Assembly: GCA_942159475.1 (NCBI GenBank)
Contig: OW804099.1
Coordinates: forward strand, 9,935,954 to 9,999,953
DNA: 64,000 nucleotides
Reading direction: 5' to 3'
Origin: Sthenelais limicola
Taxonomy: Eukaryota; Annelida; Polychaeta; Phyllodocida; Sigalionidae
Shown here: positions 54,862-64,000 of the stretch, piece by piece
Layout of the letters: each line of letters opens with the position of its first letter
Numbering within the stretch: the first letter of the stretch is position 1
The notes under the pieces: model-generated
What the model saw: only the letters and a program-made list of their open reading frames with translations
The model's database searches: none
Told to the model about the DNA's origin: nothing
Program-made: the position numbers and the translations under genes

Positions 54862-57672
54862 TCATTTTCTTCTTTTCATTTTCATTTTCATTAATCGTAA
54901 TTCCGGTCTCAGATCATTCCAACTACAAATTATAAAGTTTATCAGTGATTTTTCCTCTTTATTAGTTCTGGGGTGGAAGTTCCCTAGTAGTGGGGCATTG
55001 GCCTGTCGTGTAAGCCTGTTTGGTAAAATAGCATTGCCCTTCTTATACACTTCCTTATGTCCCAGTATGCAACAGTTATACTTCATCCTATCTTTTATAT
55101 TCATAACATTCGTTCTCCTTAAAATTTCTAAATTACTAACATGATAATCACAATTTAAAGCAATTCTTAATATGCGATTCTGGGTTTTTTGCAATTTTCC
55201 AAGGTCTTTTTGAGTCAGCGGGCATAAACTGAAAAGGCTATAATCAAATAATGAGACTAGTTTTGATTTAGCTATTAATATGGCTGCCTGTTTAGTCAAG
55301 TTGGGTCTAATTTTTCTAAAGGTATAAATTTTATCATTGATTTGTTTGATTACATTGTTATACTGACATCTCATAGTTAGCTTATCATCTATACACAATC
55401 CTAGATAAGTATAAGTCGTTACAGTGTCTAATTTTTCACCTCCTAATTTTATATCCAATATTGGCATTACCCTAGCATTATTTGCTTTGCCAAATATCAT
55501 AAGCTTAGTCTTCTTACTATTCACAAGAAGTTTATTACCCAGGCTCCAGTTATAAAATAAGTCCATATCCTGGTTTAACATATCTTCACATTCTTTCAGT
55601 GTATTTCCCGAGTAATAAAAAACAGTGTCATCAGCGTATTGTAAGTACTTTGATCCGATATTCAGGTGTTTTAAGTCATTGGCATATATCAAATACATTA
55701 TGGGTCCCAAAATAGACCCCTGCGGTACGCCATAATTAATAGCAAGTGTTTTTGAGATTAAACCATTCAATTTTACCTTTTGTGTCCTATTTACTAAGTA
55801 CGATTTAAACCATTTTAATAAATTTGGTGCTATACCTAAATCTTGTAACTTGTTTAACATAATATCAGGTACTACAGAATTAAAAGCTTTACTAAAATCT
55901 ACAAAACAGGCAACAGATATTTTTTTTTTACTACAAGCTATATTCAGATCGGTTATAAGTTCCACTAATGCATCAGTAGTAGACTTCCCCTTTTGATACC
56001 CTTTTTGTTGTTTACTAATAATATTCTTATATTCTAAAAAATCCATCAACTGCTCTACTACTATTTTTTCCATTATTTTCCCTCCAATGTGTGTTAATGA
56101 AATTGGCCTAGTGTCTCCCAATAATTTAGGATTTGTTACTTTGGGTATAGGTACAACACTTGCGTTCTTCCAAATTGATGGAAAATTACCAGTTACAATC
56201 GATTGTCTAAACAAAAAGGTCATTTGATCATTTAATAGTAAAAAACAGTCCTTATAAATTCTGCTAGGAATCAGGTCGCATCCAGAACTTTTCTTCACAT
56301 CTATCTCTTTACATAATTTGTGAACCTTCTCCTTATTAATAACAATGTCATGCAATTCTCCTCCAAAATGCTCATTATATCGCGTAGTTGGGTGATCTCC
56401 AATACATTCACTGATCTTATCTCCTATTTCACAATAGTGAGTATTTAAATTTTCTACCATTTCCTGCCCATACACCATTTTATCGTCAACCAATTTATTA
56501 TTTATTTTATTTGTCACACCCGTATCTATTTCCTTAATTACTTTCCAGAACTTGGTTGTGTCCTTTCTATGAGTAGTTAATAAATTCTTATAATAATTGG
56601 ATTTTGCCATTTTAGTTCGATTATTGCACAAACTTTTCGCCGCTTTGGCTGCCCTTAAGTCACAATTGTTCTTAGTTCGATTTGCTACCTTATAAAGGCG
56701 CTCCCTATTTCTATTCAGCTCCGTTAATTCGGCCGTATACCATACCGGTTTTTCTATTCTTTCTCTAAAGACCTTAAAAGGTGCCATCTCATTAGCAATC
56801 CTTAATATATGGCCATATAATACATTCCAACATTCATCAGGCTCATTGGCTTCATAATATGTATCCCAGTTGATATCTCTGATTTTTTCTTTTAGTCTGT
56901 CGGTAGAATAATTACTATAACACCTTCCTGTGATTACACTCTTAGGCTTACATATCGCCTTTTTTTTCATAATAGCAAATGTTGGCTGGTGGTCAGACAA
57001 AGAGTAATTCAACACACCTGCTCTGACGTCAATCTTACTGCGAATCAGAAAATGATCTATAATAGTATCACTTAATTGCCCGTATCTGGTTATTTCAGTT
57101 ATATGACTGATAAAACTCCTAGATGTCACGTATTGTGATAAAGCTCTACTCTTATTGTCCATACAGAGTGTGTCAATATTGAAATCTCCGGTTATTATGA
57201 CATTTTCATTATTCCTAACAACACATTTATTTAATATACTATCAAGATCATTGAAAAAAGAATTCACATTGCCCGCCGGGGGTCGATACGTTGCAAGAAT
57301 CTTATAAGATGGATTGTTGGGCTTCCATATTCTAAAAGCCATTACTTCACTATTACTATTACAAATATTCCAATCTTCATTTTCTTCTATTGAAAAGCCA
57401 TTTTTAATAAAGCAACAAATACCTCCACCCCGAATACCCGTACTCCTATCATGTCTATATATAGTATATCCAGGACATTCAAGCAAGCTATTATCAATTT
57501 CTGATTTTAACCAACTCTCGATAAATATCAATACATCTATATTTTTATTCATTATTTCATGTCTTATGGTATCCATTTTAGGTAATAATGATCGTATATT
57601 GTAATTAACTATCTTAAGTCCTTTTGTTTCTGACAATGAGTCCCAGTTCGTAATATCATGGTCCTTATTCAT
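54862..57672 (-). CDS. LINE ORF2: AP endonuclease and reverse transcriptase, intact
   Basis: 936 residues, no stop or frameshift. It nicks target DNA and primes reverse transcription. The APE domain spans about 18-235 with N25 (NYNIRS), E52 (FIESWL), the RHD loop, TGDFNID (D163, N165) and SDH (226-228). The RT spans about 500-780 with motif A CFVDFSKAF (D592), motif B GVPQGSILGP (648-657) and motif C YADD (679-682). A C-terminal WNDL motif is near 918. The ATG overlaps the stop of the preceding frame as ATGAATAA, a stop-start overlap suggesting coupled re-initiation. All catalytic residues are present, so this copy could be active or very young, unlike the LINE at 16.8-19.4 kb. Confidence 0.92.
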   Translation of the reverse strand: MNKDHDITNWDSLSETKGLKIVNYNIRSLLPKMDTIRHEIMNKNIDVLIFIESWLKSEIDNSLLECPGYTIYRHDRSTGIRGGGICCFIKNGFSIEENEDWNICNSNSEVMAFRIWKPNNPSYKILATYRPPAGNVNSFFNDLDSILNKCVVRNNENVIITGDFNIDTLCMDNKSRALSQYVTSRSFISHITEITRYGQLSDTIIDHFLIRSKIDVRAGVLNYSLSDHQPTFAIMKKKAICKPKSVITGRCYSNYSTDRLKEKIRDINWDTYYEANEPDECWNVLYGHILRIANEMAPFKVFRERIEKPVWYTAELTELNRNRERLYKVANRTKNNCDLRAAKAAKSLCNNRTKMAKSNYYKNLLTTHRKDTTKFWKVIKEIDTGVTNKINNKLVDDKMVYGQEMVENLNTHYCEIGDKISECIGDHPTTRYNEHFGGELHDIVINKEKVHKLCKEIDVKKSSGCDLIPSRIYKDCFLLLNDQMTFLFRQSIVTGNFPSIWKNASVVPIPKVTNPKLLGDTRPISLTHIGGKIMEKIVVEQLMDFLEYKNIISKQQKGYQKGKSTTDALVELITDLNIACSKKKISVACFVDFSKAFNSVVPDIMLNKLQDLGIAPNLLKWFKSYLVNRTQKVKLNGLISKTLAINYGVPQGSILGPIMYLIYANDLKHLNIGSKYLQYADDTVFYYSGNTLKECEDMLNQDMDLFYNWSLGNKLLVNSKKTKLMIFGKANNARVMPILDIKLGGEKLDTVTTYTYLGLCIDDKLTMRCQYNNVIKQINDKIYTFRKIRPNLTKQAAILIAKSKLVSLFDYSLFSLCPLTQKDLGKLQKTQNRILRIALNCDYHVSNLEILRRTNVMNIKDRMKYNCCILGHKEVYKKGNAILPNRLTRQANAPLLGNFHPRTNKEEKSLINFIICSWNDLRPELRLMKMKMKRRK

Positions 57673-58222
57673 TTATACTTATATCTGTGTGTCCTTTACT
57701 TTTTATCCAATGGTAAATGGTATAATAGTCAGTATATAAATCCTGAGTCACTATAATTGAGTCCTTGACGCTACTGCCGTTGTTGAACGCGTATATGTGG
57801 TCATTATATCGACGAGCCCTTCCTTGGAACCCAGACCCAGGTCGTCCAACGACTTCTGGGTCTAGGACCAGGTTTGGACGCAGTTCATAGGTATTCAAGT
57901 ACAGATTGATATTTGACCAGTATGCTGTTTCATTTATACTAATACTATTTATATGTAGGCGTATATAAATTGTCTCACCACTATGTCCTATTGTTCCAAG
58001 ATATTCTTTCACTATTTTCAATCGGCTTGGTCGTATTCTTTTCAGACTCTTATCCAATGCCTGTTCCACCAGTGTTAGGTCCCACCGTCCACTCACCCCA
58101 GGTCGTCCAACGACTTCTGGGAGAGCTTTCAGTGGGAACCTATACCAGCGGGCAAGCATCGAAGGAGAGAATCTGAGTCGCCCAGTGGTTTTTGACAATC
58201 TCATCACAGTGTATACCGTCAT
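57665..58222 (-). CDS. LINE middle frame, 185 residues, function unknown
   Basis: Overlaps ORF1 by 83 nt in the next frame and ends in the ATGAATAA overlap with ORF2. It is therefore either a third ORF or a C-terminal ORF1 extension reached by frameshift. The sequence is basic at first (MLARWYRFPLKALPEVVGRP). EVVGRPG occurs twice because the DNA word CAGGTCGTCCAACGACTTCT is repeated at about 57838 and 58098. No domain recognised. Confidence 0.6.
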   Translation of the reverse strand: MTVYTVMRLSKTTGRLRFSPSMLARWYRFPLKALPEVVGRPGVSGRWDLTLVEQALDKSLKRIRPSRLKIVKEYLGTIGHSGETIYIRLHINSISINETAYWSNINLYLNTYELRPNLVLDPEVVGRPGSGFQGRARRYNDHIYAFNNGSSVKDSIIVTQDLYTDYYTIYHWIKSKGHTDISINE

Positions 58223-58751
58223 AAAGCCTCCTCAGAAAGTGCCTCCACCTATTTTTAGCTTTAAAGTGCACTTTGTTTATTAAATGCACGTGCCTGATCC
58301 CTCTGTTTTGGTTTAGGCCTACTAGGAACAAGTTGATTTCGACTATGGCTTCATTGATATCTCTCTGCAATGCAGAGTATCCATCCAAATTATTGCTCTT
58401 ATTCAGATCCATCCCTACTAGCCCTCCAATCGAGATATTGCACCTATGCTCTATCGCTGATAGACAATCCAGTGCTTCTTTATAAATCCGCTCCATATTG
58501 CTGATCATAGATTCTTTGTCAGCGTGACGTAATGTGATTTTTTTTGTGATCCTGTCCTTCTTGCTAAAATCACATATCCCACCACATATTAGTAGGTTGT
58601 TAGGCCGGTATTTTCCTTCCAATTCTAATGCCCTTTCAGTGAGAAAGGACATCCTGCCCCCAGGATAGACAAAGATCCATATTGATGCATTGTCTAGAAT
58701 ATTCTCAATGCCTCTCCCCCGTGAATCGGTTACAACAATCGTATTAACCAT
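58140..58751 (-). CDS. LINE ORF1 with SGNH-hydrolase-like fold
   Basis: 203 residues. Block I is VTDSRGRG with the nucleophile-position Ser (about residue 10), GGICDFS is the block III position (Asn replaced), and YDGIHCDE is block V with Asp and His near the C-terminus. Esterase-like ORF1 proteins are known in CR1-type LINEs, where they are thought to bind RNA or lipid; whether this one is catalytic cannot be read from sequence. It starts at the ATG after GTTAATACC, the first in frame. Confidence 0.7.
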   Translation of the reverse strand: MVNTIVVTDSRGRGIENILDNASIWIFVYPGGRMSFLTERALELEGKYRPNNLLICGGICDFSKKDRITKKITLRHADKESMISNMERIYKEALDCLSAIEHRCNISIGGLVGMDLNKSNNLDGYSALQRDINEAIVEINLFLVGLNQNRGIRHVHLINKVHFKAKNRWRHFLRRLYDGIHCDEIVKNHWATQILSFDACPLV

Positions 58752-58779
58752 GGTCTTGATTCTAATTTCTAGGAATTAC

Positions 58780-59119
58780 TGTCTATGATCCAGACTTTTC
58801 GTTAAAGATCTCAGTAGCCTGGGCTCGATCTCTCTCGCTAGTATACGATCCACAGCTAACATAATACTGCTTGGCCATGAAGTCTCTGACCAAAGCTGTG
58901 TTATTTGAAGTCTAATAAAAGAAGCCATTCTGTACTCCATGCCTTACTTTATATCTACAGACATCACAAGCCAAGCATAATTTCCAATCGAGACATCAAT
59001 CCATTCGAAGTTATCCCCATTTATAAGTACACTACATGAGATCCAAGTAATTAGAGTGACTCCTTATTCCAATAGCAGTAATCCCTTATTGTAGTGTCCA
59101 CGCTCTACAGACACTAACA
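58780..59119 (+). mobile_element. Possible LTR of a Ty3/gypsy-like element
   Basis: Inferred from position only. It starts TGTCTATGATCC and ends ACACTAACA directly before a primer-binding-like site, with an AATAAA near 58914. No second LTR was identified downstream, so the 5' edge is uncertain. Confidence 0.3.
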
Positions 59120-59121
59120 TT

Positions 59122-59139
59122 TGGTGAAAGAACCCGGGC
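59122..59139 (+). promoter_or_regulatory. Primer-binding-site-like sequence
   Basis: TGGTGAAAGAACCCGGGC starts with TGG two bases after a CA end, as expected for a tRNA primer site of an LTR retrotransposon. The matching tRNA is not determined. Confidence 0.45.
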
Positions 59140-59180
59140 CTAGAGATTTGATACGGACATATTCCGTTTCCTAATGCCAA

Positions 59181-60981
59181 ATGGCGGACGATGAAAAGAC
59201 AAGAAAATCTAAATCAAAAGCAAGTTACAGATTAAGTTGTACCACAAGACGAGGTTTCAAGGACAACGACCAGGGCATTCCAGAGATAGCTCCTCAGGTG
59301 AGCGAGAAGACAGAGAAGGAGGAATGACTAGTCAACACTACAAAATTGCCAGACGCAGCAAAAAACGGCAGAGAAACTACACGATAAAGATGATATAATT
59401 GCAGGAGAATTTCAAGACCTGACTCAGACAGGGCATGAGTCAGAAGAAGACGCAGACAAAACTATTATGGATGACCATAGCAGTATCGGCAGCCAAGACA
59501 CGTTAGTACCCGAGGAAGAAACATTCATCCTGGCAGAGGAGGACACCCAGCAGGGGATTTGGGTAGACACTGCACAAAAAGAAAAAACAGGAACCCAAAA
59601 TTGACCTGGTGGCTAGACAACTACAGAAAGAATTAGGTGAGGCACTGCGGAAACACAGAACTAAGTCAGCAACAACAGGAGGTGATCGATCAACAACGTC
59701 AGGAAGAGTTGCTGTGAAAGCAAGAAGAGAGAGAGCTAGAGTGACAATGACAGGAAGAATTTCAGCAAGAACAGCAGAGAGAAAGAGACAGACAGGAGGC
59801 CGAGAAAGAACAAGAAAACAGATGACGAGAGGCTCAGGAAGAAGAAGACAGATTGGAAAGAGATAGACAGGCAGAAGCCGATATAATAAAGCTAGAACAA
59901 GAAGAAGGCAAGAGAAGATTACAGCAAGCCCGAGAACACACTAACGCGCTCGGCCAACAACAAGTCCAGGGAGCCGACAGTCCGGTTCCGGAATCAGAAT
60001 GAAGTCCAGCGCCCGTAGTAGGTAACAAGAACACCAAACCTGTAATAAACGGGCCACCACCTGGGGGGAACTGACAACAAATACCGCTAGCAGAGGGAGG
60101 CCATCAGGAAGACGCTGGTAGAGGGGACAACTTGAACGGAGAAGAAGAAGTAGTGGAAGAAGAAGAAGAAGGGATGGCATCGTTCGAAAATCAAGTCCAA
60201 ACCCTATTAGCACCTCCAAAATTTTCAAATAATGATGGACAGGATCCCAGAAGCTTTATGGAGGATTGCCCGGCGATAGCACAGCGGCTATATCCGGACG
60301 ACGTAAACCAGACAGTTTTGCAGACAGTTTGCAACATACTTGGGCGGTTCGGCCAGACACTGGCTAAGATTACTGGAAACTCCGGACCCATATAACAACT
60401 GGGAAAATCTGAAGAAAGCTTTCCTAGACAGATATGAGCACATGTCAGACATGGATAGAAAAGCCCTAAAGCAAGTGAATATGGTCGAAGGGGAGAAGCT
60501 AGCAGACTTTTTCAAAGATTTCCAGAGCAGAATGGTAAAGGCCGAAGTCAACAATGCAGCCCAGATAAAAGAACATTTCTTAGCAACTCTTCTTCCAAAA
60601 TACAGAACGATGCTACTAACTAAGCAGGCCCTCACCGTGTCAAAGATGATGGAACATCTACTTCAGAGAGAAAAGGGTGTGATGGCACATCCAATGACAT
60701 CAGACGATTTGAAGAAAGTGCAGAAGGCTATGGAGAAATCCATGGAGAAATCTATGGAGAAGAACATGGAGAAGAACATAGCACGATTAGAGGCTATGAT
60801 AAAGAACCAGGCGACAGCTATAGCAGCTGTACCATACCAGAATCAGGGCCATAACAATCGAGCTCAGGGCCAGCGTTGGCAGCAGAATGAGAACCCATGG
60901 CCACAGCACAACAATAACCAACATCAATGGAATCAGCAGCCCTGGAACCATCAACAAGGGAACCATCAACAAGGGCACTAA
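59181..60981 (+). pseudogene. Ty3/gypsy-type gag, broken by stops and frameshifts
   Basis: Starts MADDEKTRKSKSKASYRL and stops at about 59328. Another frame gives an acidic region (QTGHESEEDADKT, LVPEEETFILAEE), then a Gln/Glu/Arg coiled coil with several stops (59640-59950). From 60132 comes the gag core: APPKFSNNDGQDPRSFMEDC, then, after a frameshift near 60340, GGSARHWLRLLETPDPYNNW, ENLKKAFLDRYEHMSDMDRK and GEKLADFFKDFQSRM. The C-terminus is a His/Gln/Asn-rich repeat without a CCHC knuckle, stopping at 60979-60981. No protease, RT or integrase follows. Confidence 0.75.
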
Positions 60982-62210
60982 CAGCGCTGTCTCTCTCCCT
61001 CTCTATCAATCCATTACTGTCTCTCGCCGTTGTCGCTGCTCTCTCAACTCATAATAACTTTGACAAATTTATTCACAGGCAGAAAATGTTTATAAAAACG
61101 AAATTGGAGTAGAATGTTTTCTTAATTAATGTTTGTGAGGTACAGAGCTATGCAATATTTATAGCAAATGCCACGATGGAGGGTTCAAACTGATCGAGAC
61201 ACATCAGAAAACGTGTCATTTGTTATTTATTACACACTTTATATGGATGTTAAAAAGTAAATTTAACTTGTTTAGCCTAAATTTTCGCTCATGGAAGCTC
61301 AATTCACTGCAACTTGTAGGCCTAAGTTACACGGTCGGGGACGACATCATTTGTTTCAGGTTTGTAGGACAGGCATCTTTCTAACTGCTCATGTGTGTAA
61401 TAAAATGCAGTATTGAACAAAAAACATTTCATTAACTAATGTTTCAAAGTACCATATATTATACCGCAGACAAGTGGGTACCAATGCCTTTTTTTAAAAT
61501 AATTTATATACTGTTATAGTATATCACATGTTGTATTATCTGAATTTTGTTTGGTAGTAAGAGCAAGAGATGGGTAAAGAAATTGAATTATGTGATATAT
61601 TTATGGTTGATAAATGTACTTATAAATATATTGTATTGCTGCCTGAATCTCATGTTTACCCGTTGCTAGCGACGACCGTGGCCAGCCAGAAACACCTTGG
61701 TCGTCGCACTGAGTGGATGTAAAAAAATTTCTTTGGGAGAAAAAGAAATTGAATTATAGGAAATTGAAAAATAGATATATATATGAAATATATTGATCCA
61801 GTGTTGGAAGAGTGACCCTTTTCGTGAAGAAAACTACATTTCTGAGTGTTTACTATATACATAGGTAGGAGACACCCTTTGAATAAGACACAACGCGAAT
61901 GTGGTTTTTATTTTTTATTCAATAGTTTATTCAAGACTAAAATACTACTCATTCTTTGTAAATGCCTAATGTGCTAGGCTCTTAATGTTGTTCTTATTTG
62001 TAAAGACTTGTGATATATATGGTCCATTCCTACGAAATGGGCCCAGTGGCCTGAAAACATTGTGCCAAAAAAAATCTTTTCAATGTTTTCCATAGTTAGG
62101 GAACCTGAAGTAACCCGAGTAATTGAGCATTTCAAATCTAAATTTGCTACTAAATTGATTAAATAGTTTTTTTTCTACATAACATTAAAGACAGGGTTAT
62201 TATTTCCTAT
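60982..62210. other. Intergenic, 3' of the gag remnant
   Basis: A CT-rich patch at 60985-61045 similar to 53500-53580. No pol sequence, LTR copy or gene recognised. Confidence 0.4.
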
Positions 62211-62583
62211 GTTTTTACGTCGCACATTAAACTGCCACTAAATAGTTGGATTTTGACAATGAGAAATTAATTTTGGATTCGATTTGGCATTTTTTTCGGG
62301 AAATATGACTATTTCCTCATAATATTGGCAACTTGTGATGAAATAAGTCTCTCATTTTGATTAAGAAATGGCAAAATTAAAAATCAGTTCACTTTTCAAC
62401 TATAACCTTGGCCCTACCTGACCTTTTTCCATTCATCACTATTCTCCTTATTTTCAAGAAATGAGAGAAAAAACAATCCTACAGCTTTGTTATTACCTTA
62501 CCTTGAAGAATCAAGTAATATTTCTGCTAGGGATTATATTTTTATTTTCTAAACCAGGTTGAAAATATGTGCGACGTAAAAAC
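62211..62583. mobile_element. TIR element (373 bp) with perfect 17-bp ends
   Basis: GTTTTTACGTCGCACAT at the left and its exact inverted complement at 62567-62583. Non-coding interior. The TIR word GTGCGACGTAAAAAC also recurs within each unit of the array at 63235-63870. Confidence 0.7.
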
Positions 62584-62791
62584 GCTATAGTGCTATTCTC
62601 TGAAAAGTCTTACTTTTCAGTGATGGAAATGAAGAAAAATGAAATCTAGATTAAAGATAAGAGGTTTCTGTATGATATTTCCTAAAAGGTCATATTTTCC
62701 TGTATATGATCCTGAAAAGAATGGCATCCAGAGTCAATTATCTATCAATCAATGGCCGAAAACGTTCATGTAAAATATTTAAATCAATAAA

Positions 62792-63202
62792 TGTGATGTG
62801 TTTCAGGAAAATGAGTGACAAGTCGCAAAATTGATATTTTTCAAAGTGTCTTTGTCACAAGATTTCTTTAATGGAATGTTCTGATGTTTAAAGGGTTTAA
62901 TAACTTTAGTCATGTGAATCCATGTAGCAGATTTCGGGACATTGTATTAGATATATCCTTGCGTTTTGAACGCCTCTGTATGAAGTATATTTAGATACTT
63001 TTGTGGTAATTACCCACCCAGAAACATTGAAAATTCATTTTTTTTTTTTCAAAAATAAATTTATCAAACTTGAAATATAGAAATACCTATAAGGTGTCCT
63101 AGTGTTTACTATCATTGGAATCGGCTTGATATCTTTTGAAATATGGTGATATCTCAAAATCCATATTTTGTGAGTTATGACTCATTTTCCTAAAACAGAT
63201 CA
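62792..63202. mobile_element. MITE family 3, complete copy
   Basis: TGTGATGTGTTTCAGGAAAA, TGAGTGACAAGTCGCAAAAT at the left; TTTTGTGAGTTATGACTCAT, TTTCCTAAAACAGATCA at the right. Confidence 0.85.
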
Positions 63203-63234
63203 TTTTAAAAGTAGAAATGTATATATTCAATTGG

Positions 63235-63870
63235 CAGTAAGTTTGCTTCTGCTGAAGGGATCTGGACGATTATACATCAGCAGAATGCTGAGGTTGTTGC
63301 GGTTTGTCTGGTATATGTTACAACTTTCTATCTTAAATAGTTTTGCCTATATTACGGAAATGTTGCGACATAAAAACGTGCGACGTAAAAACGTGCGACA
63401 TAAAAACAGGTGTTTTCTCTCTTTGCAAAAGGCATATTTCTGTTTAGACCATTCAAGGGATCCGGATCATTATATATCAGCAATAAGCTGACATTGTTGT
63501 GGTTCGTTTGGTATATCATACAACGTTCAATCTTAAATAGTTTTGCCTCTTTCAAGCAAATGTTGGAACCTAAAAACGTGCGACGTAAAAACGTGCAACC
63601 TAAAATTGGTTGGTTTCTCACTCTATGCACAAGACATTTCTGTTCAGACCATTCAAGGGATATGGATGATTTTATATCAGCAGAAAGCTGACATTACGGC
63701 GGTTTGTCTGGTACATGTTACAACTTTCTATCTTAAATAGTTTTGCTTTTATGAAGCAAATGCGACGTGCGACGTAAAAACGTGCGACGTAAAAATGTGC
63801 AGTGTGCGACGTAAAAACAGGTGTTTTCACTCTCTATGCACAAAGCATATCTGTTTAAACCATTCATATT
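63235..63870. repeat. ~200-bp tandem repeat, just over 3 units
   Basis: Units start near 63257, 63458 and 63657 with ATTCAAGGGATCCGGATCAT-type words. They contain CAACTTTCTATCTTAAATAG, TTTTGCCT, then a variable run of GTGCGACGTAAAAAC words, and end CATTTCTGTTTAGACC. The number of GTGCGACGTAAAAAC words differs between units (2 to 4). Further degraded words follow to 63975. Confidence 0.85.
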
Positions 63871-64000
63871 GCACTGACAACAAGAGAATCAATTGCCCAA
63901 TATATTCATATTAGTTATAAATGATTTTTTATAGAAGGATTAGAAAGCACAACTAATCAATGTGGCAACGTAAAAACAGACATAATTAGCCATTTTCCTA

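Larger units (their letters stand above)
54845..58770 (-). mobile_element. Apparently complete CR1/L2-like non-LTR retrotransposon
   Basis: About 3.9 kb on the minus strand: an SGNH-type ORF1 (58140-58751), a second overlapping frame (57665-58222), an endonuclease-RT ORF2 (54862-57672) and a terminal ATGAAA-type microsatellite (54846-54893). The ORF2 stop lies inside that microsatellite, so the last residues read MKMKMK and there may be no separate 3'UTR. No clear target duplication was found. The 5' end abuts the LTR element at 58780. Confidence 0.8.

Noticed and set aside
59609..59866. Arg/Thr-rich 85-codon frame
   Set aside because: Out of frame with the gag coiled-coil region, which reads as Gln/Glu/Arg repeats in the neighbouring frame.
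60191..60635. Minus-strand frames of 66 and 115 codons
   Set aside because: Antisense to the gag core, which has recognisable family motifs on the plus strand.

Overview
The window is animal (metazoan) nuclear DNA, probably from a marine invertebrate; I cannot name the phylum. The evidence is AT-rich intergenic sequence, GT-AG introns, a rhodopsin-class GPCR, furin-like cysteine-rich exons, CR1/L2-like LINEs, Ty3/gypsy-like fragments, many short TIR elements (MITEs) and long minisatellites. No bacterial genes or operons are present. Most of the 64 kb is non-coding repeat sequence.

Layout. 0.5-8.5 kb: MITE copies, foldback elements, two cysteine-rich exons of a minus-strand gene (6.8-7.4 kb) and a possible terminal exon (8.2-8.5 kb). 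8.9-16.8 kb: GPCR copy A (minus strand) with four minisatellites in or next to it. 16.8-19.4 kb: a dead 5'-truncated LINE. 22.2-25.7 kb: GPCR copy B, a diverged duplicate of the A cassette. 28.1-30.5 kb: a decayed gypsy integrase and a frameshifted zinc-finger/coiled-coil reading frame. 31.8-34.0 kb: a 2.2-kb TIR element with a MITE nested inside. 35.1-37.7 kb: a 20-bp satellite. 38-53 kb: MITEs, two related GTGGGGTCC arrays, a GA-rich minisatellite and a possible TATA promoter. 54.2-58.8 kb: an apparently complete CR1/L2-like LINE with an SGNH-hydrolase ORF1 and an intact endonuclease-RT. 58.8-61.0 kb: an LTR/PBS and a broken gag. 62-64 kb: a TIR element and a 200-bp tandem array sharing its TIR word.

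Main finding. Copies A and B of the GPCR share a gene structure with an intron in the 5'UTR. In B this intron is 183 bp and compact: one consensus donor (GTAAGT), one branch-point-like CCCTAAC about 30 nt before the acceptor, a pyrimidine tract and CAG. In A the branch-point segment has become a 34-bp minisatellite of about 36 units, and the donor segment a 36-bp minisatellite of about 37 units. The two core splice signals of one intron have therefore each been amplified dozens of times in one paralogue and are single in the other. The C-terminal tail is also a minisatellite, expanded in A. Independently, copy B has a 678-bp insertion in its coding region. It is flanked by a 9-bp direct repeat whose internal AG|GT supplies a GT donor and an AG acceptor; removing it restores a 336-residue frame. 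This looks like a recent intron gain by target-site duplication.

These are readings by eye. Copy numbers, repeat edges and exon edges are approximate, and nothing here shows that either receptor is expressed.
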